Part shown: positions 36,422 through 46,386 of the stretch, in pieces
Position numbering within the stretch: the first letter of the stretch is position 1
How the letters are laid out: every line of letters starts with the position of its first letter
Assembly (NCBI GenBank): GCA_022538095.1
Contig: JAKYXN010000011.1
Span: forward strand, 42,624-106,623
DNA from: Puniceicoccaceae bacterium K14
GTDB lineage: Bacteria; Verrucomicrobiota; Verrucomicrobiia; Opitutales; Opitutaceae
DNA length: 64,000 nt
Direction of reading: 5' to 3'
Translations under genes and position numbers: made by a program
Notes under the pieces: generated by a model
Database searches by the model: none
Told to the model about the DNA's origin: nothing
What the model saw: the letters and a program-made list of their open reading frames with translations, nothing else

Positions 36422-36976
36422 ATGAATACGCAAATACCAAAATCTAAGATGAAACTTCCTTCGGCTATCGAATCCGAAAGGCTCATTCTTAGAAAACCAA
36501 GAATAGAAGATGCGGAAACAATTTTTCTCACCTTCTTTGGAGACGAAGCAGTCAATCGCTATATGGACAAAGCTCCCAGTGTCGACCTCGCGGAAACGTG
36601 CCGCATTATCGCACGTTTCATACAGGCTTGGGAAAACAATGAGCGTTTTGAATACGTGATTGAACACAAAGAAACGAGGAAGATCATCGGGATAATCGGC
36701 ATTCGCAACCCTCACAATTCAGATAGCCTCGCCTATGCAATTTCAAAGCAATTCATTGGCAAGAACTACCTCAATGAAGCGGTCAAAGTCTTGATAGAGT
36801 CCAGTAAATCACTACCGATGAGTCATTCAAAAAACGACTCAAGTTCGGCCGATTCGCTAACTATCGAAAATCAAAAAAGTAAATTGGCACAACGCTTCGA
36901 ACGAACTTTGAGACATCGTATTTTCAATCGTAACCACAAAAAAGGTACACATCGAGCTTTTAACAAAGCTTCCTAA
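36422..36976 (+). CDS. GNAT-type acetyltransferase, apparently degenerate
   Basis: The first 120 residues match RimJ/RimL-type GNAT acetyltransferases (SERLILRKPRIEDAETIF, YVIEHKETRKIIGIIGIR). The acetyl-CoA loop, normally Q/RxxGxG/A, reads QFIGKN with Asn in the last place. After KSLP the sequence becomes Ser/Asn/Lys-rich and the expected final strands are only faintly recalled (ENQKSKLAQRFERTL, with the Gly-Phe missing), ending in a basic tail. Internal deletion or frameshift followed by drift is likely. Could be inactive. Confidence 0.55.
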   Translation: MNTQIPKSKMKLPSAIESERLILRKPRIEDAETIFLTFFGDEAVNRYMDKAPSVDLAETCRIIARFIQAWENNERFEYVIEHKETRKIIGIIGIRNPHNSDSLAYAISKQFIGKNYLNEAVKVLIESSKSLPMSHSKNDSSSADSLTIENQKSKLAQRFERTLRHRIFNRNHKKGTHRAFNKAS

Positions 36977-36994
36977 AGACTCCGCTCCCCAAGC

Positions 36995-37705
36995 CTAAAC
37001 TAGCAGGGAGCGGATTGCTTGCAAAATTTCTAATGCATTACCAGTATCGGAATGCACACACAGAGTGCTGGCCTGTAGGTTGATTGACCTTCCAGACACA
37101 GTCTTCATCTCCCCATTAGCAATGTAAGCTTTTAGGCGAGAAACGATTTCGTCCTCACACGTAAGAACTGTGCCTTCATCAGCCCGACGCGTGAGTGACC
37201 CATCATCCTGATACGATCGGTCCGCAAAAATTTCCCCACACACGCTTGGCGTACCAACCTCATTTTCTCCAGAAAAGCGACCATTAGCTAACGCGAAAAT
37301 AGACACACCTGGGGCAACCTCCTTCAAAACCTGCAAATACGTTTCGGCAAAAGAATCGTCTTTTTCCACTTTGCTATAAAGAGATCCATGTAACTTAACG
37401 TGATTCCATGCCGCCCCCTCCTCCGCGCAATAATTTTTAAAGGAACGTAGTTGCTCCCCCAGCAAATCACCAAATTCGGATGCAGAAATGTCTACCGACC
37501 CTCGTCCTCCGTGCCCTGGCAGACCAGGATGGGCACCCACCGCAACGCCCAACCTTTTCGCCAATGCAATACAGTCTTTGGTAGACTTCGCGGAGCCAGC
37601 ATGAACGCCACAAGAGATATTGGCTGCGTCAATCAATCGCATCAACCTTTCAGTCACTTCAAAGGACTCCCCTTCACCCAAATCGCAATTTATCGCTAGT
37701 CTACC
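36995..37705 (-). CDS. pxpA: 5-oxoprolinase subunit A (LamB/YcsF family)
   Basis: 236 residues from the ATG at 37705; an upstream GTG at 37750 would overlap pxpC by 55 bp. INCDLGEGES, ISCGVHAGSAK, GAHPGLPG and VKLHGSLYSKV are the family signatures (metal/substrate-binding polar barrel). With PxpB and PxpC it hydrolyses 5-oxoproline to glutamate using ATP. It overlaps pxpC by 10 bp and ends the pxpB-pxpC-pxpA operon. Confidence 0.93.
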   Translation of the reverse strand, partial: GRLAINCDLGEGESFEVTERLMRLIDAANISCGVHAGSAKSTKDCIALAKRLGVAVGAHPGLPGHGGRGSVDISASEFGDLLGEQLRSFKNYCAEEGAAWNHVKLHGSLYSKVEKDDSFAETYLQVLKEVAPGVSIFALANGRFSGENEVGTPSVCGEIFADRSYQDDGSLTRRADEGTVLTCEDEIVSRLKAYIANGEMKTVSGRSINLQASTLCVHSDTGNALEILQAIRSLLV

Positions 37706-38562
37706 CATTGGAATCTCATATTCTGGTTTGGAGAAGTTTGCACCAACCACGATAAATCGCCTGGATGAACAAACGCGATTTTCGGATACCCACCCACAGT
37801 CGGTCCGTCATTCAAAGTCACAATTGGCTGCCCACTCGGTGTTACTTGCACGCTACCTGGTAATGTCGGCTCACTCGAAATGGTCTTATCCGTGTAAAGA
37901 GTACCCCCTTCCAATCGGTATCCAGTTCTATCCGAACGCGAAGAAACTCTCCACTCTTTTGATACGAATTCACCAACCTGTTCTCGGTTAAAAAACTCAT
38001 ACTGCGGCCCACGAAATATTCGTATCATAACATCATTACAGTAGTCTCTTTTGCTCTCCTTCAAAACGACACGCTTCGATACTCCGGGAAACAAACCTAC
38101 ATTTGGCTTTCTTTGTGAATAGAGAATATCCTCCACTTTAATAAGACCACCAATCCGAGCCCGGGGATTCGCCGAACAACTACCAAACCACAAATCCGAA
38201 GCCCAACCACCAGAAATCGCCAAATAAGTAAATACTCCGCCGACACATCGCCTAAACGACAAAATCTCACCTTGCTCAACGAACCGTCCCGACCAAGGAT
38301 CCAAGTCCCCTTCAGTTCTTGCTCCACAGCAAGCAATCCACGAATCCGCCAAGAATTCCAATTTCACCCCCTGAAAGGCAAATTCTAATACAGGCGACCA
38401 ATCTGAATTTCCAACTAATCGATTTGCCCACACCATCGAATAAGCATCCATAGCCCCACTCGCTGGCAATCCAAACCGCCTCCAACCCGGGCGTCCAGAA
38501 TCTTGAATGGACAGACCAACACCCGACGAGATAACGCGACAAACTGGATATAGTTCGCTCAT
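37696..38562 (-). CDS. pxpC: 5-oxoprolinase subunit C (biotin-dependent carboxyltransferase-like)
   Basis: 288 residues from the ATG at 38562, which overlaps the pxpB stop as ATGA. SIQDSGRPGWRRFGLPASGAM-type opening (AHS2 family), YLAISGGW and a C-terminal PGSVQVTPSGQPIVTLNDG region identify the KipA/AHS2 domain. Acts with PxpB as the ATP-using half of 5-oxoprolinase. Confidence 0.93.
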   Translation of the reverse strand: MSELYPVCRVISSGVGLSIQDSGRPGWRRFGLPASGAMDAYSMVWANRLVGNSDWSPVLEFAFQGVKLEFLADSWIACCGARTEGDLDPWSGRFVEQGEILSFRRCVGGVFTYLAISGGWASDLWFGSCSANPRARIGGLIKVEDILYSQRKPNVGLFPGVSKRVVLKESKRDYCNDVMIRIFRGPQYEFFNREQVGEFVSKEWRVSSRSDRTGYRLEGGTLYTDKTISSEPTLPGSVQVTPSGQPIVTLNDGPTVGGYPKIAFVHPGDLSWLVQTSPNQNMRFQWVD

Positions 38563-39227
38563 ACTGGCAAAAACCGAACACGATCTCCTGGCTTCAGAGC
38601 AAACGCATCTTTCCACTTCCCAGTTTCTCCTCGTCCAAATTCGGGATCAAACAACGCCGAAGACGTACGCCCCAATACATGCCAACCTCCTGGACTCGCA
38701 ATACTGTAAATTCCCGCATGGCTTCCGCCTATTGCCACCGCCCCCGCTTCAATCCTCGGAACAGGAATATCCTTACGTGCCATACATAAGGCCTCGTCCA
38801 ATCCATCTAAATACGGAAACCCAGGAGAGAATCCCAACAAGCGAACTCGATACTCAGCATCAGAATGACGTCGAACGACCTCTTCCACCAACATTTCCTT
38901 AGCCTCAGCCAAAGCCTCCAAATCAGCCCCGCCATACGTCACCGGAAACTCGATCAATCGAGAGTCTCCAGAAACTTCGTCAACGCCCCATTCGATTTTC
39001 AACAACCACTCCTCAACAAACTCCTGTGAAACTTCTTCTCGAAAAACCAGCAAGAACGTATCAAAGCCCAAAACACACTCTTGAAGCCTCTCTGGGGGAT
39101 TCTCATCCGCTGCCCGAGCTAAACGATACAACCAATCACCCCCGGAGCTTTGCAAGCCCACAGAAACCAACCAAGCCAAAGGTCCATAGGCCTTCAACTG
39201 AAACTTTTCTTCGCAACTCAGATCCAT
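38559..39227 (-). CDS. pxpB: 5-oxoprolinase subunit B (KipI/AHS1 domain)
   Basis: 222 residues. FPVTYGGADLEAL, then LGFSPGFPYLDGLD and VPRIEAGAVAIGGSHAGIY, the AHS1 signature, close to KipI and PxpB. First gene of the 5-oxoprolinase operon. The usual order pxpB-pxpC-pxpA is kept. Upstream lies the stop of a TonB receptor on the same strand, 50 bp away. Confidence 0.93.
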   Translation of the reverse strand: MDLSCEEKFQLKAYGPLAWLVSVGLQSSGGDWLYRLARAADENPPERLQECVLGFDTFLLVFREEVSQEFVEEWLLKIEWGVDEVSGDSRLIEFPVTYGGADLEALAEAKEMLVEEVVRRHSDAEYRVRLLGFSPGFPYLDGLDEALCMARKDIPVPRIEAGAVAIGGSHAGIYSIASPGGWHVLGRTSSALFDPEFGRGETGKWKDAFALKPGDRVRFLPV

Positions 39228-39277
39228 AAGAAGAATCTTAGCCTACAAAAACACTACACTGCCTAAAAGCAAATTTT

Positions 39278-41692
39278 CTAGAACTCCGCCGTGAAACGCA
39301 GCTGATAGGTTCGTGGGTATAGGCGAACATCTGTTGTCTCCTCAGTAAAAGAGCCATCATCTAACTGGTTATACCAATAACCCATCTTTGCCGTTTCTTC
39401 AGTGGCATTATCTATGTTAAGCTGCACTCGAAAGTTCATATTCGAGACCTGCCACTCGTACTTCAACCCAAAGTTAAAAGCAAAGTATTCTGACGAATAA
39501 GGAAACTGATCATAGAAAACGCTGCCTTCAACAACCTCAGTGTTACTATCGCGAAATACAAGCCCAGCCAAAATTGATAAACCACTCAAAGAGCCTTCGT
39601 AAAACGAGTAGTCAGAATGCAACGTCAGATAGGTTAAGTCCTGAGCGAACACAGTATTTCTATCTATACGAAGTGGGTCACTTATAGAAACAGCATTACC
39701 TCGCTGAATAACCTCCTTCACAATTGGGTTTCCATTCGAATCGTACAGCGTTTCGCCATATTCATTAGTTTCATAGACCTCTTCTAAACCAAACGCGTCT
39801 CGCCCAAAAGTTCTCACCCAAGAATCATATTCGCTCCCAAACGCCGATTCCGAGGTCTCTGGCAATCTAAAAGACTCATAGTCCTTGCTCTGATGAGATA
39901 GCTTAAGCAGGATTTCCCAGTTATGCTGAATTAAAAAACTAAGGTTCAAATCGACCCCATTCGTTTTTTCTTTCGTCAGTGTAGACTCATTTTCCCCTAG
40001 CCAATAAAAATCACTTTCTGACCCTAAACTCTCGGAGTAACCAACAACAGCGGAGCTGTCACTAACGTCTTCGAATGCTTTCTCGATAACTGATCTCCAG
40101 GTAAACTCAGGGTTCTCACCATCCTCAAACTGCACTGGTTTATCCAAGTCCTCATAGCCGACGATCGCCTCTCCGTTAAACGTATTTACAATGACATTTT
40201 CACCATACAAATTAGACAAATCAACTGATCGCCCTGCCTCCTCTAGATAAGAAAAATCCGCTCCTAGGGAAACAACACCTTCCGTATTGTAATATCTAGT
40301 TACGATCCCAGAAAAATTGTACAAATCGCTCACTCCTCCTTCAGTGTTTTCATCCGTCTGATAAACACCTAACCTTCCAAATAAACGCCCTTCAAACGCA
40401 TCGAACTTTATCCCAACTTCGCGATGCTTTATTTCTTGATATCCCAGCGACAGAGAACTCGAACTTACAGCTGCTGCCCCGTCGCTAAAGTTTGCGTACA
40501 TTTGGACTGAATCACTCAACTCATAATTTAGCGAAATCGACAAGTTTTCTTCGTCATCAAACTTTCGAGTATCGAGCCGCACACCTTCACTAGAGCTTTC
40601 CTCCACATCTGAGCGAAATCGATAATCCTCCACGCGATAACCCACATTGATGCCTAGCTTCCCATCAATCCATTCCCCGTTATAGTGAAGAAGGGTTCCG
40701 AGAGTGCGGATTCTGGATGAATTCAAAGAGTCTTCACCGTACGCACCACCTTGGTTTTCTCTAATATACTCATTGAAGGTAACTCCAACAGAATGCTTTG
40801 CTAAATCGCGTCCAAATAGGTCACCTGTTTCAAAGCGATACTCCGACCCGATTCTGTATTCCTCTGTTTCACTCTGTCGTCGGGTAGAGAATGTTGCCGA
40901 AGAATCGGGCTCTTCGCTATTTTCGAGATCAGTCAAGAATACACCCGCAGTAAACGTGAGCGCTTCGGTGGCAGCATAGTCAAAATTCGCCAACACATTC
41001 GTTTCCTCTAGGCCAAGTCCCAATGATTCAAAATCTCCAGTCTGAAACTCAACCAAGCCATCGACCTTTTGATTCTTGTAGCGAAGCTGCCCTGTATAGT
41101 GATCAACATCGGCTCCATCCCAATCAGAGGAACTTGCAGCAAATCGATACGATAGATAATCCCCTCCATCTCCTTTGTATAATGGTGACTGAGCTTCAAA
41201 CGAAGTTCTAAAGTACCCACTATCACGATCATCATCTCTTAAAAAAGTAGACAGCCTGTATTCAGTATTTTCATTCGCTAATCGTGGTTCGATATTTACC
41301 ACCCGAATCCCCGAATTCAATCCATACAAGGCTACACTAACGCCACGCAACGTCTCAATCGTCGATAAGTCTTTTTCATCCTGCCAACCTAAACCAAAAT
41401 TACCATTATACAGGAACCCCATGCGGGTCTGCACCGGGTCTCCCAAGAGTTGATCATAGCCATTGTGGATGTGAACTAAGCCAGCATCTTTACAGAACTC
41501 GTAGTTCAACACATCAAAAGCGTACCCCTCCGCGCCTACACCGTAAGACGAATCAATACTCTTAGACTGATACTGGATTGAGCCCACGTCTTGTGCATTC
41601 GAAATAGACAAAAATGCTACCGGTAGAAGTGATACCAATAATTTCGCTCGAAAATACTTCCCGAGTAATATCATAGATTTTCTTAAATTCAT
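39278..41692 (-). CDS. TonB-dependent receptor-like protein with divergent plug
   Basis: 804 residues from the ATG at 41692 (a TTG lies three codons earlier). Signal peptide (VSLLPVAFLSISNAQ). The plug-like region (about 55-140) is eroded: where the neighbour has RGPSSILYGVNNPAGMVNVEP, this protein has RGVSVALYGLNSGIRVVNIEP. The barrel ends YQLRFTAEF, as in the neighbour. Between strands are long acidic loops with tandem-like segments (YETNEYGETLYDSNGNPIV). Paralogue of the next gene, from an old tandem duplication. Confidence 0.85.
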   Translation of the reverse strand: MNLRKSMILLGKYFRAKLLVSLLPVAFLSISNAQDVGSIQYQSKSIDSSYGVGAEGYAFDVLNYEFCKDAGLVHIHNGYDQLLGDPVQTRMGFLYNGNFGLGWQDEKDLSTIETLRGVSVALYGLNSGIRVVNIEPRLANENTEYRLSTFLRDDDRDSGYFRTSFEAQSPLYKGDGGDYLSYRFAASSSDWDGADVDHYTGQLRYKNQKVDGLVEFQTGDFESLGLGLEETNVLANFDYAATEALTFTAGVFLTDLENSEEPDSSATFSTRRQSETEEYRIGSEYRFETGDLFGRDLAKHSVGVTFNEYIRENQGGAYGEDSLNSSRIRTLGTLLHYNGEWIDGKLGINVGYRVEDYRFRSDVEESSSEGVRLDTRKFDDEENLSISLNYELSDSVQMYANFSDGAAAVSSSSLSLGYQEIKHREVGIKFDAFEGRLFGRLGVYQTDENTEGGVSDLYNFSGIVTRYYNTEGVVSLGADFSYLEEAGRSVDLSNLYGENVIVNTFNGEAIVGYEDLDKPVQFEDGENPEFTWRSVIEKAFEDVSDSSAVVGYSESLGSESDFYWLGENESTLTKEKTNGVDLNLSFLIQHNWEILLKLSHQSKDYESFRLPETSESAFGSEYDSWVRTFGRDAFGLEEVYETNEYGETLYDSNGNPIVKEVIQRGNAVSISDPLRIDRNTVFAQDLTYLTLHSDYSFYEGSLSGLSILAGLVFRDSNTEVVEGSVFYDQFPYSSEYFAFNFGLKYEWQVSNMNFRVQLNIDNATEETAKMGYWYNQLDDGSFTEETTDVRLYPRTYQLRFTAEF

Positions 41693-41762
41693 TGATTTCA
41701 AAAGTTTTGTAGAAAAACATAAACATCAGGATAAATACCCTAAACTCAGCCGTAAATAGTAG

Positions 41763-41779
41763 GGCCTCAGCTAGCTGAG
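41763..41779. repeat. REP-like palindrome, copy 1
   Basis: GGCCTCAGCTAGCTGAG, containing a perfect 14-base palindrome CTCAGCTAGCTGAG, between the two receptor genes. Its reverse complement recurs with one change at 55310-55326. Confidence 0.45.
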
Positions 41780-41797
41780 TGACATTTCATTAATAAG

Positions 41798-44428
41798 CTA
41801 GAATTCCGCCATAAAACGCAATTGATAAGAGCGACCCGGACTATCCAACTCTACCTCTTCTTCAACTAAATCACTGTTAGAGTCTAAATAGCGGTAAGTC
41901 GCAGTTTCTGTCTTACTACCTTCCACGTTGTCTATGTTTAGGCTTAGTCGATACGCTACTTTAGACATTTCCCACTCATAAGAGACTCCCAAATTGATAG
42001 TATCGGTTTCGATAGAGAAAGGTGATGAAACAGAAGCAACATCCCCCGTCCAAACGCCACCATCGAACTTCTGGTACCGCAGGGCTCCAAAGAGTGAAAG
42101 TCCTTCCAATCGTCCCTCAGAAAAACTGTAGTTAGCTAACAATGACGCTTGATCTGATGTTGTTGAGAAGGTGTCGCCATACGAAAAGGGCAAAATTCCG
42201 TCTGTTAACTCTCCGGGTGCCACATCTCCAACAGTAACCGGTTCTCTCTCACTATTTACAACTTCAATAACTTTCGGATTACCATTCGCATCAAATATTT
42301 GCTCTCCATTCTCATCGTACTCATAGACCTCTGTGAGTCCAAACGCCTCTCGACCAAAAATTCTCACCCAAAGATCATATTCCGTTCCAAACGTATGCTC
42401 ATTTCCGAGTTCGTCGTAGTAGACTACATTTGAGAAAACAGTAGAAGTTACCGTGTTTCGAGTTGTAGCTTCCTCATGCGAATACGAAAACAAGAATTCC
42501 CAGTTTTCGTTCGGAGCAAAGTTAATGTTTAAATCGACTCCATCAATTTCTTCGGATGAGAAAATGTCGTAAGGAGTAACAGTTAGATTAGGAGTCAAGT
42601 GATCTTGGCCGAGTTCGTCATCATATATAGGGTCGTATTGCGAGGCATCTTCGAAAGCTTGCTCCAAAAAATGTCGCCATGTAAACCCTGTATCCACCCC
42701 ATCGTCAACAACGATAGATTCATCCAATTCACCATATTCAACAAATACGTATTCATCAATCGTCTCCTGCATCAAAGCATCTGGATCGATTCCCTCCTCC
42801 TCAAAATAAAAATGATCAACTCCGTAGAGTACCCTATCATCCGTCCTTATAACAACAGGTTCATAGCTCTCGCCTTCTTCAAATTCATTAATCACATTCC
42901 GAAAGACACTCTCATGCACCCCATGTATTATCTCTCTACCTCTCACCGAACCCGAAGTGTATTGCACCGTTTCATAGCTTCCTTCGCCTTCTTTCTCAAT
43001 CCTGTATCCACTCACTCGTCCATTCAAGCGACCATCTAAAGCAGAGAACTTTACTCCTATCTCGTGACGCTCGCTGTCATAATCCAACTCTTGAAGATCA
43101 TCAATCAAATCAGGAATCATACCTTCTTCGTAATTCGCATAGATACTGAGCTGTTCATTTAAGTTGTAACTCAAACCAACGAAACTGCTAACCTCTCCAC
43201 TGTGATCGATCGTACTTATTCGTGTTCGATCCATCCCTAATTCATTGACCCAACTATTGTAGTCATTAGTTCTTACACCGGCGGTCAATCCAAGCTTCTC
43301 ATCAAGAAAACTGCCCTCGTACATAAGATATCCGCCAAATGAGCGACCTCTGGACTCGAACTCACTAAGATCATCTCCTGGGTACAAAAAACCATTGGAA
43401 AGAGAACCGTAGCTGTTGTATCCATTTTCTTCAACTAGCTCACTCACCCCAACAGAAAATTTGTGACTAGCTTTTCCTCTCCCAAACAAATCGTTTGCCT
43501 GAAAACTGTAGGTAGCATCCAACCTGTACTCTATAGTCTCTCTATTGGTGAAGCTAGATTGAGAGTCACTAGATTCAGATTGCTCGCTAGGCCAGAATAC
43601 AGCATCTCTGCCTTCTGATTCCGTATCCGAGAAAAGTACGCCGAGCGAAACCACCAAATTCTCGACTGGCGTCAAATCCGCGTTTAACAAGACGCTTGTT
43701 TCTTCATATTCTGCGAAGAAATCGAATAAAATTTCATCGATCGAACTCGTTCCAAAATTACTTTCATAACTACCATGCTGAACCTCAGCAAAGGCAACCA
43801 GCTTATCGTTCTCATACTGCAACTGCCCCACATAGTAATTCAGGTCATCGCCCCCTTCCTCATCAAATGAGGCTGCAAAACGGTATGCCAGCACATCCCC
43901 GCTATCACCTTTGTAGATTGGCCCCGTCGCTTCGAGAGAAGTTCGGAAGTAGCCGCTTTCGTCCTCCGTATCATTAGCAAAGATTGAAACGGTATACTGA
44001 GCTTCTTCCTGAGGCTGTTTCGGCTCAACATTCACCATGCCAGCCGGATTGTTCACTCCATACAAAATCGAACTTGGCCCACGAGACCACTCGAGTTCCG
44101 ATACATTCACCGAATCATAGAGAAAGAAATCAAATATTCCCTGATATCGAAACCCCATACGCGTTTGAGTCCCAGCTCCATAAGCTTGACCAGGCACACC
44201 CCGAAACGTTGTAGCACCCACATCATAAAGATAATCAGAGGTATAAATATCGACAGCAAACGGTAGGCCTTTCGTTGAAACCGACTCTCCTGAGTTCAAA
44301 CTCCAGTTATGGAGCTGGTAACTGGAATCATCAGAACGTTCAGCGTTTGCAAGCGAAGCTAAACCAAAAAATGAGAGAGCAAAGGCAAACCGCTTTTGCC
44401 AAGAAAGGGAATTATTGGAGGGGGTCAT
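41798..44428 (-). CDS. TonB-dependent receptor
   Basis: 876 residues from the ATG at 44428, where a clean signal peptide begins (FAFALSFFGLASLANA); an earlier start at 44512 would put 28 extra residues before it. Plug with TRMGFRYQG and RGPSSILYGVNNPAGMV, then a long barrel with acidic extracellular loops (for instance YDENGEQIFDANGNPKV) ending SYQLRFMAEF. Ligand unknown; the loop richness in Asp and Glu may favour cations or cationic ligands. Tandem with its divergent paralogue, 105 bp apart, probably one transcript. Confidence 0.9.
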   Translation of the reverse strand: MTPSNNSLSWQKRFAFALSFFGLASLANAERSDDSSYQLHNWSLNSGESVSTKGLPFAVDIYTSDYLYDVGATTFRGVPGQAYGAGTQTRMGFRYQGIFDFFLYDSVNVSELEWSRGPSSILYGVNNPAGMVNVEPKQPQEEAQYTVSIFANDTEDESGYFRTSLEATGPIYKGDSGDVLAYRFAASFDEEGGDDLNYYVGQLQYENDKLVAFAEVQHGSYESNFGTSSIDEILFDFFAEYEETSVLLNADLTPVENLVVSLGVLFSDTESEGRDAVFWPSEQSESSDSQSSFTNRETIEYRLDATYSFQANDLFGRGKASHKFSVGVSELVEENGYNSYGSLSNGFLYPGDDLSEFESRGRSFGGYLMYEGSFLDEKLGLTAGVRTNDYNSWVNELGMDRTRISTIDHSGEVSSFVGLSYNLNEQLSIYANYEEGMIPDLIDDLQELDYDSERHEIGVKFSALDGRLNGRVSGYRIEKEGEGSYETVQYTSGSVRGREIIHGVHESVFRNVINEFEEGESYEPVVIRTDDRVLYGVDHFYFEEEGIDPDALMQETIDEYVFVEYGELDESIVVDDGVDTGFTWRHFLEQAFEDASQYDPIYDDELGQDHLTPNLTVTPYDIFSSEEIDGVDLNINFAPNENWEFLFSYSHEEATTRNTVTSTVFSNVVYYDELGNEHTFGTEYDLWVRIFGREAFGLTEVYEYDENGEQIFDANGNPKVIEVVNSEREPVTVGDVAPGELTDGILPFSYGDTFSTTSDQASLLANYSFSEGRLEGLSLFGALRYQKFDGGVWTGDVASVSSPFSIETDTINLGVSYEWEMSKVAYRLSLNIDNVEGSKTETATYRYLDSNSDLVEEEVELDSPGRSYQLRFMAEF

Positions 44429-44621
44429 AGTAGATAAGTGAATACACAATCCATTTATGGAAAAGGAATGGAGAATTCCGTTTACGATCAAAAAGGATTC
44501 GAGTAATGCCAATTGAGAGCATAAGTACAGTCAAGGAAAAGACTTACGTAATTTACCAGTGTGAATTCCTTTCTCGCTAAAAAATCATCTTAAGCATTAC
44601 CCACTCCTCAGGTTTACACCC

Positions 44622-44656
44622 ACAAAAAAGCCCGAGCGCAAATACACTCGGGCTTT
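44622..44656 (-). terminator. Rho-independent terminator after the BlaR1-like gene
   Basis: On the minus strand ACAAAGCCCGAG / CTCGGGCTTTTTTGT with a ten-base loop and T tract, 24 bp past the stop at 44680. Confidence 0.85.
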
Positions 44657-44679
44657 GTATGTTGGGTGTGTTGGGAATT

Positions 44680-46386
44680 TTAAGGTTGGGGCATCTCACC
44701 AAAACCACCTAGAGGATTGTAGTCCTCGGACGAGGCCATTCTCATCGCTTTCGCTTCCTCTAAAACTGGGATCGCTTCTTCGAATTTTGATTGCTTGAGC
44801 AGGGATTTCGCCAAACCAACTTTCCAATCGGAAATTGATGGATCGAGCTCAATCGCCTCCCGGTAGAAATGGTCTGCAGTCGCATATTCCTCCAGATTCA
44901 AATAACAAAGACCAATTAAACCACAGAGAGCATTATCCACGAGATTGCCCCAGCCATAAACTTTCAAAAGATGCTTCTTAGCTCCTTCGTAGTCTCGAGC
45001 TTGCACCTTCATGAATCCCAAATTCTTATGAGCTCTGGCAAAGTCCGGGAACCTTTCAACTGCAGCCTCGTAATAAAGCACCGCTTCTTCCTTGTTGCCT
45101 TCTTCTGCATAAAAATTTCCGATTAAAAAGAGTATCGCTCCAGAAGTATCTTCGTCCACAGAAGCAATCAACCGCTGCTTAGCCTCCTCCTTACCACTTC
45201 TCATTAAGGGCAAAACTTCTCTAAGCAATTGCTTTTCCTTCTCAATGAGCTCCGGCTCTATATTCTTTTCAGAAGTCGCTCCTAAGCGAGCCTCTTCCAA
45301 AGATTCATCGAGACTTTTCACTGATTTTCGATCATACTCTTCTTTTTCCGCCTTGGTTATATTTTGTGCCTGCACTGTGTTTATGGATACAGAAAACAGT
45401 CCCACCAATAGAGCAATTGCTCCAACTGAAACAACTCCAGAGACGATCCTGGAAAAAGTTTTAGATCGATACGATGCGATCGCCCTGATTCTCCTGGAAA
45501 AGGGAGATCCGGTTAATCCTATGCTTGTAGCGTAGTTTTGTGGCAAATCAATTTTTGATGCTTTCATAAGACAACTTAGGTATGTGTTTTTGTTTTTCAT
45601 TTTATGGAGCACTTCCTCATCACGCATCATTTCGCGTTCCCAGCTGATTTGCCGATCCAACCAACACACCAAAGGATGGAACCAGAAAAAATCGCGGATA
45701 CACTTCTGAAGGAAGAGCCAGAGATTATCGTATTTAAAAATATGTTGCAACTCATGCCGCAAGAAAGCTTCACGGTCAGAGTTATTAAAAATCGTATCCA
45801 TTTTAGCAGGGATTATTACTTTCGGAAAAATCAAGCCAATAACACCACCGCTTAGTTTATCATCGTCACTAATTAGCAATTTCGGGAGCGAGCGATTACC
45901 GATTATCAATCCTGCAAGCCCAATCCACTTTTCATCCGCCGGTCGGCTGCTACGCTTCACGCTCTGATCCAACCTTCGATACTGCAACCAACGTCTACCA
46001 ATGAAGAAAATCGCCCCAGCCACCCATAGGCCTAACAACATAAAAAGCCCCTTAGATTCTGAATCTGGATTCAAGCCTGCTAACTGAGGATCTGGGGTCT
46101 GGTTAAGCCAATACTCCAAATCGAGACCAATCGATAGAGCCTTCATCGGAGCCAATTCTCCAATCACTGGCACGGCACCCGCATTCGCCTGCTCGATCGG
46201 TTTTTCAACCAAGGCCAAAACAAACGAGAAGGGTATCAGGAATTTTAGATACGCGACCCAAGCAATTAAGTGCCGACTCCAAGTCGACCCCTTGCGAAAA
46301 ACCAAAAGGACAAGACAAGCCGTCAAACTAAATAGAGTCGACTGCCACAGATGCTCAAACAATGGGGTATTCCAAAAAAAGGTCAT
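44680..46386 (-). CDS. BlaR1-family M56 membrane peptidase fused to TPR repeats
   Basis: 568 residues. Residues 1-335: four membrane helices, the M56 zinc motif HELQH at 211-215 (FLRHELQHIFKYDN), and the conserved SWEREMMRDEE further on. From about 380, in place of a penicillin-binding sensor, are four TPR-like units (NFYAEEGNKEEAVLYYEAAV, YEGAKKHLLKV, YATADHFYREAIELDP, KFEEAIPVLEEA). It should sense a periplasmic state through protein contacts and cleave or relieve the BlaI-like repressor. ATGA overlap with that gene. Confidence 0.9.
   Translation of the reverse strand: MTFFWNTPLFEHLWQSTLFSLTACLVLLVFRKGSTWSRHLIAWVAYLKFLIPFSFVLALVEKPIEQANAGAVPVIGELAPMKALSIGLDLEYWLNQTPDPQLAGLNPDSESKGLFMLLGLWVAGAIFFIGRRWLQYRRLDQSVKRSSRPADEKWIGLAGLIIGNRSLPKLLISDDDKLSGGVIGLIFPKVIIPAKMDTIFNNSDREAFLRHELQHIFKYDNLWLFLQKCIRDFFWFHPLVCWLDRQISWEREMMRDEEVLHKMKNKNTYLSCLMKASKIDLPQNYATSIGLTGSPFSRRIRAIASYRSKTFSRIVSGVVSVGAIALLVGLFSVSINTVQAQNITKAEKEEYDRKSVKSLDESLEEARLGATSEKNIEPELIEKEKQLLREVLPLMRSGKEEAKQRLIASVDEDTSGAILFLIGNFYAEEGNKEEAVLYYEAAVERFPDFARAHKNLGFMKVQARDYEGAKKHLLKVYGWGNLVDNALCGLIGLCYLNLEEYATADHFYREAIELDPSISDWKVGLAKSLLKQSKFEEAIPVLEEAKAMRMASSEDYNPLGGFGEMPQP

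Noticed and set aside
44429..44679. Riboswitch upstream of the 44.4 kb TonB receptor
   Set aside because: No B12-box or other conserved riboswitch core was found; only ordinary AT-rich leader sequence.
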